From an uncultured Alphaproteobacteria bacterium (GTDB taxonomy: Bacteria; Pseudomonadota; Alphaproteobacteria; RF32; CAG-239), in the NCBI GenBank assembly GCA_934276635.1, contig CAKQTH010000001.1:124001-188000 (forward strand): a stretch of 64,000 bases of DNA, in the 5' to 3' direction. The notes under the pieces are model-generated. The model saw only the letters and a list, made by a program, of their open reading frames with translations, was not told the origin of the DNA and did not search any database. Shown here piece after piece: positions 42,581-51,596 of the stretch; position 1 is the first letter of the stretch; each line of letters opens with the position of its first letter. The position numbers and the translations under genes are program-made.

Positions 42581-43522
42581 CTATGCCCTGAGATTTTTCA
42601 AAAATTTGCCGATTTTTTTGTTCATTCTGATGCCGTCTTTCGGCGATTTTTTGATAAGTCCGAACAGGCGGGGCTTAATTTTGTTTGTTTCAATCGGAGC
42701 ATAAATTGCCGGATTTTCGGTCAAAGCCTTATAGGCACCGTCCGGATCTTTGTTTGCAGTTTTGATATAGTTTGTTATCAGCTGCTCGGCATTAATCGGA
42801 AAATGTTTTGCGGCGACAGCCTCAATAAAGTGTTGTTTGCGTTCGTTTTTGCGTCTTTGTTCTTCCATAAACTCAATTTCGATGCGTCTTTTTCTGGCGC
42901 GCAGTTTGCGCTGTTCATATGAAATCTCGCAGCCTTCAAGCTCAATCAAAACTTCTATATATGACACGATTGCAAATTGCAAATTCGGGTCGCTGAGTTT
43001 TTCCGCATAGTTCAAAAATGCGTCGTCATCGCCGCTCATATCAAGGTCTTTGAATTCGTTATAGTGTGTTTTGAGCAACAAATCCCAACCCTCAAGTATA
43101 TCTTCGGAAACAATTTTGCCGTATTTTGGTTTGTAGTTCGGAATAAGCATACCTGAATTAAACATAAACTCCGGAGTTTGAACATTGCTCAGCGCCGCAA
43201 CGGTATATACCGCTTCCAAAAAGTTTGTATACGCTTTCATCAACTCGCGTTCACTGTCTCCGAGCTCTTCAAGAGAAACATCAGATTTTGAAGGCATTTT
43301 GGCAGCTTTCTCTTCCGGCGCGGGCGGATTATCCGAAAATACATCCATTCCGGCAGTCGGATCGTCCTGTCTGGATTTTATTTGCGGTTTTTCCTGAGGT
43401 TTTGCCTTTTCTTTATCGTCAGACACAGTGCTGTCGACTTCGGGCATTTCGGAGCCCAAAAAATCATCAAGAAGCTTGTTTAAATCACTGTCTGAAATAT
43501 CGTCAATATCTTTATCTGCCAT
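42581..43522 (-). CDS. Charged cytoplasmic protein of unknown function in virD4 operon
   Basis: The 313-residue protein has an acidic disordered N-terminus (about 1-85), a helical middle (ERELMKAYTNFLEAVYTVAA onward), a strongly basic coiled helix (RKLRARKRRIEIEFMEEQRR, about 203-222) and a basic C-terminus (RMNKKIGKFLKNLRA). No domain or membrane segment is recognised. It lies 95 bases upstream of the 560-residue gene and 9 bases downstream of a small TM protein gene. With its neighbours it forms the virD4 operon. An effector or cytoplasmic adaptor role is a guess. Confidence 0.6.
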   Translation of the reverse strand: MADKDIDDISDSDLNKLLDDFLGSEMPEVDSTVSDDKEKAKPQEKPQIKSRQDDPTAGMDVFSDNPPAPEEKAAKMPSKSDVSLEELGDSERELMKAYTNFLEAVYTVAALSNVQTPEFMFNSGMLIPNYKPKYGKIVSEDILEGWDLLLKTHYNEFKDLDMSGDDDAFLNYAEKLSDPNLQFAIVSYIEVLIELEGCEISYEQRKLRARKRRIEIEFMEEQRRKNERKQHFIEAVAAKHFPINAEQLITNYIKTANKDPDGAYKALTENPAIYAPIETNKIKPRLFGLIKKSPKDGIRMNKKIGKFLKNLRA

Positions 43523-43531
43523 AAAACGCTC

Positions 43532-43816
43532 CTAATCAACACTAATAGAATACATAACTTTTCTGCTTTCGGGCGATACAACGACAATCCTGTCGCTTTT
43601 TCCTCCGCCGGAAACCATTATATACAATTCTTTTTCCATAGCAACAATATTTTTTATGGAGCTGCCTTCGGGCTCATTGAGCAAAATTTGCGAAACGGAA
43701 TTTATTTTTGCCGATTTATATTGTTTGTGCACCGCATTGAGGCACAAAGCCAGTGCTCCGACAATCAGCAAAGACATTATTAAAACGGCAACTTTGGCAA
43801 TTTTCAATCCGTTCAT
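43532..43816 (-). CDS. Small single-TM protein (DUF6476-like)
   Basis: The 94-residue protein has one N-terminal membrane span (KVAVLIMSLLIVGALALCL, about 7-25) and a ~65-residue beta-rich extracytoplasmic part (ELYIMVSGGGKSDRIVVVS). Small proteins of this form sit divergently next to rluD in many alphaproteobacteria. It is either the first gene of the virD4 operon (9-base gap) or an rluD-linked gene. The function is unknown. Confidence 0.6.
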   Translation of the reverse strand: MNGLKIAKVAVLIMSLLIVGALALCLNAVHKQYKSAKINSVSQILLNEPEGSSIKNIVAMEKELYIMVSGGGKSDRIVVVSPESRKVMYSISVD

Positions 43817-43919
43817 TGTGCAACACTCCTTTTATCCTTGATTTTTGCGATTTTTCGCGTATTGTTATCTCAACAGATAGCAGATAAACAACTAAAATAT
43901 ATTTAATTTTTGCAAAAAA

Positions 43920-44888
43920 ATGACAGAAGAAACTTTTTTTACTCCGCCGGTCGAATCGGAACAACAGAATATGCGGCTTGACAGATTTTTATCGTCTTGT
44001 TTTCCGCAGCTTTCGCGCTCAAGACTGCAAAAAATTATCGAAGACGGCGGGGTGATGTGCGATGATGTCATAATTTGCGACAATTCTCACAAAATCAAGG
44101 CGCAAGATGTATATTCTCTGACGGTCCCTCCGCTTGCCGAGGCGGCGCCGGAGCCTGAGAATATCAAGCTGGATATCATATTTGAAGATGATGACATTTT
44201 GGTTGTCAACAAACCTGCCGGAATGACGGTTCACCCTGCGGCCGGAGCATATAGCGGAACACTTGTCAACGCGCTTTTGTATCATTGCAAAGATAGCCTT
44301 TCGGGCATCGGAGGAGTGCGCAGACCCGGCATTGTCCACAGAATCGACAAAGAAACCAGCGGACTTTTGGTTGTTGCAAAAAATGACGCGGCACATCGTT
44401 TTTTGAGTGAACAATTTGCCGTTCATTCAATCGAACGGACATATTTTGCGGCTGTTTACGGGGTATTAAATCCGCTTTCCGGCCGGATTGAGGGCAATAT
44501 TGCCCGCTCAAACTTTGACCGCAAAAAAATGGCATTGGTTCAATCGGGCGGAAAATATGCCGCCACAAACTATAAAACGCTTGAAACTTTCGGGCGGACG
44601 GCGTCGTTTGTGCAATGCAATCTTGAGACCGGAAGAACGCACCAAATCAGAGTGCATCTTTCTTCAAAAGGCGCAAATTTAATCGGCGACAAGGTGTATG
44701 TAAAAAACAAAAAATCCTCTGTTATCGCGCCAGCTGATGTCAAAAATTATATAAACAATTTTCCGCGTCAGGCGCTTCATGCCGCATCGCTCGGGTTTGT
44801 TCATCCGAAAACCGGTCAGATGATGAATTTTTGTTCCGAACTTCCGGCCGATATGCAGGAACTTATCTCTGTTTTGCGCAAGGTGTAA
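43920..44888 (+). CDS. rluD: RluA/RluD-family 23S rRNA pseudouridine synthase
   Basis: The 322-residue protein has an N-terminal S4-like RNA-binding segment (MRLDRFLSSCFPQLSRSRLQ, about 18-37), the family motif VNKPAGMTVHPAAGAYSGTL (about 98-117), and the catalytic-Asp motif GIVHRIDKETSGLLVVAK (about 138-155). C-terminal motifs such as ETGRTHQIRVHLSSKG match RluD-type enzymes that make pseudouridines in helix 69 of 23S rRNA. RluC or RluA specificity cannot be excluded. rpoH lies 100 bases downstream, a common alphaproteobacterial order. Confidence 0.9.
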   Translation: MTEETFFTPPVESEQQNMRLDRFLSSCFPQLSRSRLQKIIEDGGVMCDDVIICDNSHKIKAQDVYSLTVPPLAEAAPEPENIKLDIIFEDDDILVVNKPAGMTVHPAAGAYSGTLVNALLYHCKDSLSGIGGVRRPGIVHRIDKETSGLLVVAKNDAAHRFLSEQFAVHSIERTYFAAVYGVLNPLSGRIEGNIARSNFDRKKMALVQSGGKYAATNYKTLETFGRTASFVQCNLETGRTHQIRVHLSSKGANLIGDKVYVKNKKSSVIAPADVKNYINNFPRQALHAASLGFVHPKTGQMMNFCSELPADMQELISVLRKV

Positions 44889-44943
44889 AACTAAAGTATA
44901 TATTGCGTGTAAATTTTTTGTTAATATACTCAGACCCACGCTG

Positions 44944-44975
44944 GACTGAAAAATAATGTTGTTATTTTTTTAGTC
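44944..44975 (+). promoter_or_regulatory. AU-rich hairpin directly upstream of the rpoH ribosome-binding site
   Basis: GACTGAAAAATAA and TTATTTTTTTAGTC can form a ~13-bp, mostly A-U stem with a short loop, ending two bases before the AAAGGAG Shine-Dalgarno (44977-44983) of rpoH. It could act as a 5'UTR regulatory structure or a poor terminator for rluD. The SD itself is not in the stem. Confidence 0.4.
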
Positions 44976-44989
44976 AAAAGGAGTCTGCC

Positions 44990-45865
44990 ATGGACGATGT
45001 ATCTGTACTCGACGGACTGGACTTCACCCCAGATATGAATATGGCGCGTTATCTGCAAAATATTCGAAAATTTCCGATTCTTTCACAAGAAGAGGAATAT
45101 GAATTGGCAAAAAATTATCGAAACACAAAAGACAGAAAATTGGCTTATCGGCTGATTACATCTCATCTGCGTCTTGTTGTTTCGGTCGTCTTAAAATACA
45201 AAGGATACGGCCTTCCGATAAACGAGATGATTTCCGAGGGCAATATCGGGCTTTTGTATGCGATTGAAAAATTTGAGCCGGATAAAGGCTTTCGTTTTTC
45301 AACATATGCTCTTTGGTGGATAAGAGCTTCGGTGCAAAAATATATCCTCAACTCCTGGTCTTTGGTAAAACTCGGCACAACATCGGCGCAGAAAAAACTT
45401 TTCTTTAATCTGCGCAAGGTGAAAAACAAACTGGGCTTGACCGATGATAGAGAAATGTCTTGCGATGTGGTCAGCACGATTGCAAAATCGCTTGATGTCA
45501 GCACGCAAAATGTGACGGATATGAATATGCGCCTCAAATCACACGACGGTTCGTTGAATGTGGTTATGGACAAGTCGGCAGATGATTCTTCCGAGCTGAT
45601 AGACTTTATTGCCGACAGCCGGCCGAATCAGGAAAGTATGCTTTCGTATAACGAAACCATGACTCACCGCCGCCGCTTGTTCAACGAAGCTCTCGGCTGC
45701 TTAAATCCGCGTGAAAAAGACATTCTGTTTAAGCGCAGATTAGTAGAAAAGAGTATGACGCTTGAAGATTTGAGCCGGTTTTATAATATTTCGAAAGAAA
45801 GAGTTCGTCAGATTGAACTCAATTCCATCAAGAAAATTACAAAGATGGTGTCTGTGCTGCAGTAA
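44990..45865 (+). CDS. rpoH: RNA polymerase heat-shock sigma factor (sigma 32)
   Basis: The 291-residue sigma-70-family protein is RpoH-like. Region 2 contains NLxxA-type helices and the -10-binding segment GFRFSTYALWWIRASVQKYI (about 97-116). The RpoH-box-like region between 2 and 3 holds NSWSLVKLGTTSAQKKLFFN (about 118-137). Region 4 has the HTH YNISKERVRQIELNSIKKI near the C-terminus. The length and QKKLFFNLRK element separate it from RpoD. It directs heat-shock transcription. SD AAAGGAG is well placed before ATG 44990. Its 3' end overlaps the convergent methyltransferase gene by 29 bases. Confidence 0.94.
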   Translation: MDDVSVLDGLDFTPDMNMARYLQNIRKFPILSQEEEYELAKNYRNTKDRKLAYRLITSHLRLVVSVVLKYKGYGLPINEMISEGNIGLLYAIEKFEPDKGFRFSTYALWWIRASVQKYILNSWSLVKLGTTSAQKKLFFNLRKVKNKLGLTDDREMSCDVVSTIAKSLDVSTQNVTDMNMRLKSHDGSLNVVMDKSADDSSELIDFIADSRPNQESMLSYNETMTHRRRLFNEALGCLNPREKDILFKRRLVEKSMTLEDLSRFYNISKERVRQIELNSIKKITKMVSVLQ

Positions 45866-46595
45866 AAAAATCTGCTCCTTCTCGCAAAATTAAATTTGCG
45901 GCTTTTGTATATTCCCCGTTTGTCTGATGTATGATGAACGGGGGATATATTTTCAGCGGCGCTTTAGAATCTTTTTGCGCACAAACCATAATCCTTTTTG
46001 CATTTTGTCCTTCTTTTGAATAAATTGGAAACAGACAGATATTTCCGGCTTTTTTGTGCAGAGTATGCAAAATTTCATCAGCGGCCTCGGCGCGGTTTAT
46101 CATATAAAAATGCCCGAACGGACGCAGCATTTTCAGACAATATTCAATCCAGCTTTTCAAACAAAAATCGTGATGATTGTGCGCCAGAGCTTTGCTTTTG
46201 TTCGGCGACGGCATATCGTTTTGCGCATACGGAGGGTTTGAAACAACATGATGAAACGAACAATTTTCGAGCTCGTTTTTTTCTCGTATATCACAGTTTA
46301 TGTAGCGCAAAAAACTATCAAATCCATTGGCTTTTGCGCTCATATTTGACAGCTCGGCAAGCTCCGGCTGAAGCTCTGCCCCGATAATGTTTATATCAAA
46401 ATCTTTCAGTCTTTGCGCCATACACAGCGAAATTGCCCCTGTTCCGGAGCCGACATCTAAAATTTTTTGCCCTTGTTTTACGCCCGAGACAAGAGAGGAT
46501 AGCAAAACCGCATCGGTTGAGGCTCGGTATCCGTCAATCGGCTGAAAAATCTTAATTTGTTTGTTTAAGAGATAATCGTTCGTGTAGTTGTCCAT
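45837..46595 (-). CDS. tRNA1(Val) adenine-N6-methyltransferase-like (TrmN6/YfiC)
   Basis: The 252-residue class I methyltransferase has SAM motif I ILDVGSGTGAISLCMAQRL (about 45-63) and the N6-adenine-type catalytic motif NPPY (VVSNPPYAQND, about 119-129). The opening LNKQIKIFQPIDGYRASTDA matches the YfiC/TrmN6 family, which methylates A37 of tRNA1(Val). It is convergent with rpoH (29-base overlap) and downstream of yqgE by 17 bases on the same strand. Other small-molecule or RNA N6-methyltransferases are possible. Confidence 0.84.
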   Translation of the reverse strand: MDNYTNDYLLNKQIKIFQPIDGYRASTDAVLLSSLVSGVKQGQKILDVGSGTGAISLCMAQRLKDFDINIIGAELQPELAELSNMSAKANGFDSFLRYINCDIREKNELENCSFHHVVSNPPYAQNDMPSPNKSKALAHNHHDFCLKSWIEYCLKMLRPFGHFYMINRAEAADEILHTLHKKAGNICLFPIYSKEGQNAKRIMVCAQKDSKAPLKIYPPFIIHQTNGEYTKAANLILREGADFFTAAQTPSL

Positions 46596-46612
46596 AGTCT
46601 TTTATCTTTGTT

Positions 46613-47182
46613 TTATGCGTTTCCGGTAACCATAATCGTGCGTGAAAAATCTATGCCGCTTTCATCAATCGCGCGCTGCCATTTGTCTTCGTCTTTGGTA
46701 TGAAAAATCAGCGACGACGACGGTTCTGAGACAATCCAACAGTTATTGATAATTTCTTTTTCGAGCTGGTTCGGACCCCATGCCATATATCCGAGAGCTA
46801 TCAAATTTTCTTTCGGACCGATGCCGTATGCGATATCGCTCAAAATATCCACCGACGAAGAAATTGCCAAACGATTTTTGATAAGAATTGTGTCGTCGCG
46901 AACATATTCCGGCGAATGGAGCACAAAACCCCTGATTTGTTCAACCGGCCCCCCCTGATAAAGGTCAATATTGTCGGTTATTCTTTGCGAATCAATCGGG
47001 AGCGGCGCGGCCAAATCCGAGAATGAAAATTCTTTAATCCTTTTGTTGAACATAAAGCCGATAGCACCGCTTTTTGTGTGCGAACAAATGTATACAACCG
47101 CGTTTGCAAACGGCGAATCATTCAGATTCGGCGCGGCGGCCAAACATTTTCCTGTCAAAAAATTTTCATCAGCGTTATACAT
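46613..47182 (-). CDS. yqgE: YqgE/AlgH-family protein
   Basis: The 189-residue protein is of YqgE/AlgH type: LTGKCLAAAPNLNDSPFANAVV (opening), SGAIGFMFNKRI, LYQGGPVEQIRGFVLHSPEY, and GYMAWGPNQLEKEI (about 138-151). The family is widespread in proteobacteria, with unclear function though sometimes linked to transcription regulation. ATG 47182 is used because the frame upstream only adds a TTG start. It is divergent from the dsbD-like gene and co-directional with the methyltransferase. Confidence 0.9.
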   Translation of the reverse strand: MYNADENFLTGKCLAAAPNLNDSPFANAVVYICSHTKSGAIGFMFNKRIKEFSFSDLAAPLPIDSQRITDNIDLYQGGPVEQIRGFVLHSPEYVRDDTILIKNRLAISSSVDILSDIAYGIGPKENLIALGYMAWGPNQLEKEIINNCWIVSEPSSSLIFHTKDEDKWQRAIDESGIDFSRTIMVTGNA

Positions 47183-47277
47183 ACTTTTTCTCAATACAGC
47201 ATTTTTGTTTGTATTTTATAAACAAATCGATTATATCATAATATATAAGTTTTTAAACTGTTTTTTGTATAGCGCGA

Positions 47278-49998
47278 ATGAAAAAAATCTTAAAATATAT
47301 TGCCGCCGCGGTTTTTGCATTTTGTTGCTGCAGTCCGCAGGTGTCGGCCGAACAGATTTCGGACAATGTGTATTTGTCCGACCGAGCCGATTATAATCAA
47401 TATGCTTTTGACCGGTTTTTGCAAAGACAGGAAGAAAAAGAAAACGGATATACTTTTTATGAAAGAGCAATTTTGCTTTCGAGGTATTTTAATAACCGCT
47501 ATGAGGGAGACAAAATTGAAGAAGATTTTACCGAAGATGTCGCGCAGATTTTTCCGAGCCTCAGTCCGCAAGGCGTTATTGATGCCGAAAAATGGATAAG
47601 ACGAGGCGTCAAACTTTATCGCTGGGGTGAAAAAAAATATCAGGAAATTTATGAATCGATATTTTCTGAGCCGGAATTGCCGATTTTGCCCGATGAGGCA
47701 TATGATTTGGCTCAGGACAGAGAATATATACCATCCGAAAACAAAGATGAATATGTTGTGATTACGGATATCAAAAGAGTTTTGTCGTACGGAGATGATC
47801 CGCAGGATAAGGCTATGATGGAGGCCAAAAGAAACCACGATTTGGGTATAAAAACGGAATCTTCCGCCTCCAGATTTGCAAAAATCAAAAAACTTTGGGA
47901 CGAAAAAAAATATAAGGAACTTTTCTTTTTCGGGACGGATTATGAGCAAGAGGCAAAATATCACGGTATTGGCAGCGAAGATACAAAAGAAAATGTGCTT
48001 GTACGGATTATGACAAACTATGAAGGCTCGGCGTATCCGGACAGGCTGAAAGCCGGCATTGATGTTATTTTGCCGCACGGATATTTTGTTCCGGCAGAAA
48101 ATTCCGGCGAGTTTTTTGTGCCGAAAATCAGTCTTGAAAAATCTGAAAATCTGCTGAAGAGCAAAGTTTATTATCCGATGCCGCAGCGTTTTAATCACTC
48201 AGGAGGCAAAAGTTTCGGAATTTACAGCGGCAACTTTTTGATTCCGGTGGAGATTGAAGTTGATAAAAATGCGGAAAGAATAAACCTTAAAGCCGATGTA
48301 AAAATGCAGGTCTGCAATACGGCACTGGTTTGCAAAACGCAAGACTTTTCCAGCGAGCTGACGCTTAAAAAAGAAGATATTCTGCCGAGTATGGTAAATA
48401 CGCACATTGAGCAGGCTTTTTATATGTATCCGATTGAAAATGAAGAAAAACTGTTGATAAAAAAAGCGCAGACAGGCAAAGATAAAGACAAAAACGAATA
48501 CATAAAAATCAAGTTTGAAGCAAAAAAGAGCGTTTCTTCTTTTGATGTTTTTGTTGAAGATGAAAGCGGTACGGAGTTTGAAACGCCGAAAATCGCCGTA
48601 AACGGAAAAGAAGTGTCCGTTATGATTTTTCCGGCCGACAAAACCCAAAAACTGACCGGAGAAAAAATCAGAATAAGAGCTTCGCTGAATGACAAATATA
48701 ATCTTGAAAAAGAAGAAGTTTTGACCGAGGCTTCAATGTTTGATGTTGATGCCGCAAGTTTGTCTTTCGGGCTGATAATCCTAGGCTTTTTGGGCGGTTT
48801 TCTGCTCAATTTTATGCCGTGCGTATTTCCTGTGCTGTCAATCAAAATTATTGCAATGCGCAAGATGAACAATCAGACATCGAAAAAAATCAAGAAAAGC
48901 TTTTTGCTGAGCGGAGCAGGGATTGTGGCCGGATTTTTGCTGCTGACCCTGGTGCTTGAAATTTTGAAGCTTTGCGGACAGTCTCTGGGCTGGGGAATGC
49001 AGTTTCAAAACTATATCTTTTTGATGATTATGAGTTTTGTATGCACATTGCTTTTGGCTCAGTTTTATGAATTTATTGAATTTGAAACGCCGAAATTTGT
49101 GAACAAAATCATCTCGTCAACGGCCGGAAAAGAAGATTTTGCCAGCGTCAGCGCCGGACTTTTGGTTGTTTTGATGGCGACTCCGTGCAGCGCTCCGTTC
49201 TTGGGCACGGCAATCGGTTTTGCGCTCGGCGGTTCGTTTTTTGATATGTTTTTGATTATGACGGCGGTTGGCCTCGGGTTGGCTTCTCCGTATTTTTTGG
49301 TATCCGCGTTCCCGAATGTGTCGCTTCATCTTCCTAAAGATGCAAAATATCAAAAAAAGGCGCATTTAGTGATTTCTATGATGCTTATTGCGACAATTTT
49401 GTGGCTGTTGTGGCTGCTCGGCAATCAAATTTCTACAATCGGAGCGGTGGCATATGCAATCTCTCTGCTTTTGTTCTTCAAACTCATGAAATGGAGGAAA
49501 ACGCTTGTGTATACGGCGCTTAATAATGCGCAATTTGCCGACAATCGCGAAAAAGCCGTTAAGTCTGTAAAAGTCGTTTCGTCGGTGCTTGCGACGATCG
49601 TTATGCTTCTTGGAGCGTTGTTTGTATTTTCGTCGCATAAGGCCGGAAATTCCGACTCTTCGGTAGAGCTTGAGCGCATCAGAGAAGAAATTGCCGACGG
49701 AAAGACAGTATTGCTTGAAATCAGCGCGGATTGGTGTCTGACCTGTTCGCTGAACAATATTATCGTATTAAACGATTCTAATCTCGAGATAATGAAAGAG
49801 CGCTATAATTTGGTATATATCAAAGAAGATTGGAGCGCGCATAACGACAAATTGCTTGAATTTATGGCAAAGTATCAAAGAAGAGGGCTGCCGTTTTATG
49901 TCGTTTATTCTCAGTCTGCGCCGGAAGGAATTGTGCTGCCGGAAATTCTGACCCTCGGGGAGCTTGAAAGCATTCTTGACGGCATCAACACTTTTTAA
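47278..49998 (+). CDS. dsbD: DsbD-family thiol:disulfide interchange protein with large N-terminal extension
   Basis: The 906-residue protein has a signal peptide ([24 protein letters not shown]). A ~250-residue N-terminal region is not recognised, then a DsbD/ScsB-type periplasmic domain with [10 protein letters not shown] near residue 342. The DsbD membrane core follows, with about eight spans and the two catalytic cysteines in [13 protein letters not shown] (~519) and [11 protein letters not shown] (~638). The C-terminal thioredoxin domain has ADWCLTC (~820). DsbD passes electrons from cytoplasmic thioredoxin to periplasmic reductases. The length exceeds E. coli DsbD (about 565) because of the N-terminal part. 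It overlaps the convergent rnhA by four bases. Confidence 0.85.
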   Translation: MKKILKYIAAAVFAFCCCSPQVSAEQISDNVYLSDRADYNQYAFDRFLQRQEEKENGYTFYERAILLSRYFNNRYEGDKIEEDFTEDVAQIFPSLSPQGVIDAEKWIRRGVKLYRWGEKKYQEIYESIFSEPELPILPDEAYDLAQDREYIPSENKDEYVVITDIKRVLSYGDDPQDKAMMEAKRNHDLGIKTESSASRFAKIKKLWDEKKYKELFFFGTDYEQEAKYHGIGSEDTKENVLVRIMTNYEGSAYPDRLKAGIDVILPHGYFVPAENSGEFFVPKISLEKSENLLKSKVYYPMPQRFNHSGGKSFGIYSGNFLIPVEIEVDKNAERINLKADVKMQVCNTALVCKTQDFSSELTLKKEDILPSMVNTHIEQAFYMYPIENEEKLLIKKAQTGKDKDKNEYIKIKFEAKKSVSSFDVFVEDESGTEFETPKIAVNGKEVSVMIFPADKTQKLTGEKIRIRASLNDKYNLEKEEVLTEASMFDVDAASLSFGLIILGFLGGFLLNFMPCVFPVLSIKIIAMRKMNNQTSKKIKKSFLLSGAGIVAGFLLLTLVLEILKLCGQSLGWGMQFQNYIFLMIMSFVCTLLLAQFYEFIEFETPKFVNKIISSTAGKEDFASVSAGLLVVLMATPCSAPFLGTAIGFALGGSFFDMFLIMTAVGLGLASPYFLVSAFPNVSLHLPKDAKYQKKAHLVISMMLIATILWLLWLLGNQISTIGAVAYAISLLLFFKLMKWRKTLVYTALNNAQFADNREKAVKSVKVVSSVLATIVMLLGALFVFSSHKAGNSDSSVELERIREEIADGKTVLLEISADWCLTCSLNNIIVLNDSNLEIMKERYNLVYIKEDWSAHNDKLLEFMAKYQRRGLPFYVVYSQSAPEGIVLPEILTLGELESILDGINTF

Positions 49999-50471
49999 TC
50001 GGCCGTTTTTTCGCTTTCCGGTTCGTTTTTGTCGCGGAGTTTTACCGCTTCGTCGCGGGCAAGCTTGTCAACGCGTTCATTCTCCGGGTGGCCGTTATGC
50101 CCTTTGACCCAGACCCATCTGATTTCGTGTTTTGAAACAAGCTCATCAAGTTTTTGCCATAAATCGACATTTTTTACGGCTGATTTTTTGTTGCTGGTGC
50201 GCCAGTTGTTTTTCTTCCAGCTTTCAAGCCATTCGGTAATGCCGTTCATCACATATTTGCTGTCGGTATAAAGGGTGATATTGCAAGAGGCTTTCAGCGC
50301 CGAAAGAGCCTCAATAACCGCGGTTAGTTCCATACGATTGTTGGTGGTTTCTTCTTCTCCGCCGGAAAGTTCTTTTTCAACATTTTTGCAGCGCAAAATC
50401 ACGCCCCAGCCGCCGGGACCCGGGTTTGAACAGCATGCGCCGTCCGTAAAAATTTCCACTCTTGCAGTCAT
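49995..50471 (-). CDS. rnhA: Ribonuclease HI
   Basis: The 158-residue protein shows the RNase HI core: [20 protein letters not shown] with the first catalytic Asp (~10), [16 protein letters not shown] with the catalytic Glu (~48), [16 protein letters not shown] with Asp (~70), and [18 protein letters not shown] with His and the last Asp. It removes RNA from RNA:DNA hybrids. It is the last gene of a minus-strand run with the AlbA-domain protein (1-base gap), convergent with dsbD. Confidence 0.97.
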   Translation of the reverse strand: MTARVEIFTDGACCSNPGPGGWGVILRCKNVEKELSGGEEETTNNRMELTAVIEALSALKASCNITLYTDSKYVMNGITEWLESWKKNNWRTSNKKSAVKNVDLWQKLDELVSKHEIRWVWVKGHNGHPENERVDKLARDEAVKLRDKNEPESEKTAD

Positions 50472-50472
50472 C

Positions 50473-51537
50473 TTATGCCTTTATAACAAATTCGGAGAAA
50501 AATTCATTCAGCAAAACATCTGCTTCTCCGTCGTTTTTCATTGCCTGAGCCACAAATGAGCGCAAGCGGTTTTTTGGAATTTGGATTCTAAAATCTTTCG
50601 GAGTTGAGCTGTCCGCACCGATAACGCCGTCAAGCATAAAATCTTCTTCCGTCAGTGGTGCCAGTAAAATTTCAACATTCACAAACTTTAAAACGCCGCG
50701 TGGAGGAAGTCTGAGCTCCGGTCTTGTGACCAGATTCAAGTGTCCGACAATGCCGAAAATCGAGTCCATCTGGTTATAATTCAAAAAGCGGACTTTGTTA
50801 TATTCGCTGCCGGTAGAAGAGGTCGTGCACGAAAGATACAGCTCGCGGGCGATGGCGTTGCTGTTGTTTTTAGCTCTGATTGAAAAGCTTATTTTCAAAT
50901 ATTTTTCCGGCGGGGTGTCTATGGTATTCGGGTACAGCACATCTTCATCAATATTTTCCAGAATCTCAAGCTTTTTATCTTCAAAATCAAGCTCGATATT
51001 CGGTTGCGGACGTTTGCCGAACATTCCGGCAATCAGCGCATACGGAGCCGGAACATTGTTGGAACCGGAGCGGATATAAATTTGGCTGCCGACAGTGGTC
51101 ATCAGCGGCGTGATATCAGACTTCGGGATATATGTTGCAATAAACCCGTCGCCGTTTTTGTCGATGCTTATGATATGATTGCGGACTTTGTTGTGGCTCG
51201 GAATTGTGCAGCCGGAAATGGCGTTTTCGAGCCAGCTTAAAAAGCGATGGACATTTTTTACTTTTACTTTGGCTTTTGCCACATCGCCGATTTCAACATC
51301 GCGGGAACATTCAACGCCCCATACTATAACGCCTCCTTCCGAATTTCCGAATCCGGAGATGGCTTTTGCCAGATTTTTGCGGTCGTCGCGATGCAGAGTA
51401 TTAAAGTTTTTGCCGGTGGAAACAGCCTGCTTAAAATCCAAAAACAGCTCTTCCGTTTGTTGGGTCATAATAAACTCATCAATCGCATCTTCGCCGAAAT
51501 AAATGAGTTTTTGAAAAATATCCTCCGCGCGTGACAT
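50473..51537 (-). CDS. AlbA/Schlafen-type ATP-binding domain protein
   Basis: The 354-residue protein starts at ATG 51537 behind GGAGAAAAC. The N-terminal 150 residues match the AlbA_2 (Schlafen AAA) domain: [14 protein letters not shown], then [20 protein letters not shown], and [17 protein letters not shown] near 165-181. The domain is linked to nucleic-acid binding or RNA processing and to some phage defence and regulator proteins. The C-terminal ~170 residues are beta-rich and unassigned. It is directly upstream of rnhA, with the M16 peptidase upstream in turn. A role in RNA metabolism is a fair guess. Confidence 0.78.
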   Translation of the reverse strand: MSRAEDIFQKLIYFGEDAIDEFIMTQQTEELFLDFKQAVSTGKNFNTLHRDDRKNLAKAISGFGNSEGGVIVWGVECSRDVEIGDVAKAKVKVKNVHRFLSWLENAISGCTIPSHNKVRNHIISIDKNGDGFIATYIPKSDITPLMTTVGSQIYIRSGSNNVPAPYALIAGMFGKRPQPNIELDFEDKKLEILENIDEDVLYPNTIDTPPEKYLKISFSIRAKNNSNAIARELYLSCTTSSTGSEYNKVRFLNYNQMDSIFGIVGHLNLVTRPELRLPPRGVLKFVNVEILLAPLTEEDFMLDGVIGADSSTPKDFRIQIPKNRLRSFVAQAMKNDGEADVLLNEFFSEFVIKA

Positions 51538-51596
51538 CTGTTTTCTCCGCAAGTTTCATATATGTTGCAGAATATGGGCTTAAAATAAATTCTTCG

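Noticed and set aside
47290..48198. 302-codon frame antisense to the dsbD-like gene
   Set aside because: It is rich in Phe, Arg and Ile as expected for the complement of Lys/Glu-rich coding DNA; no independent support.
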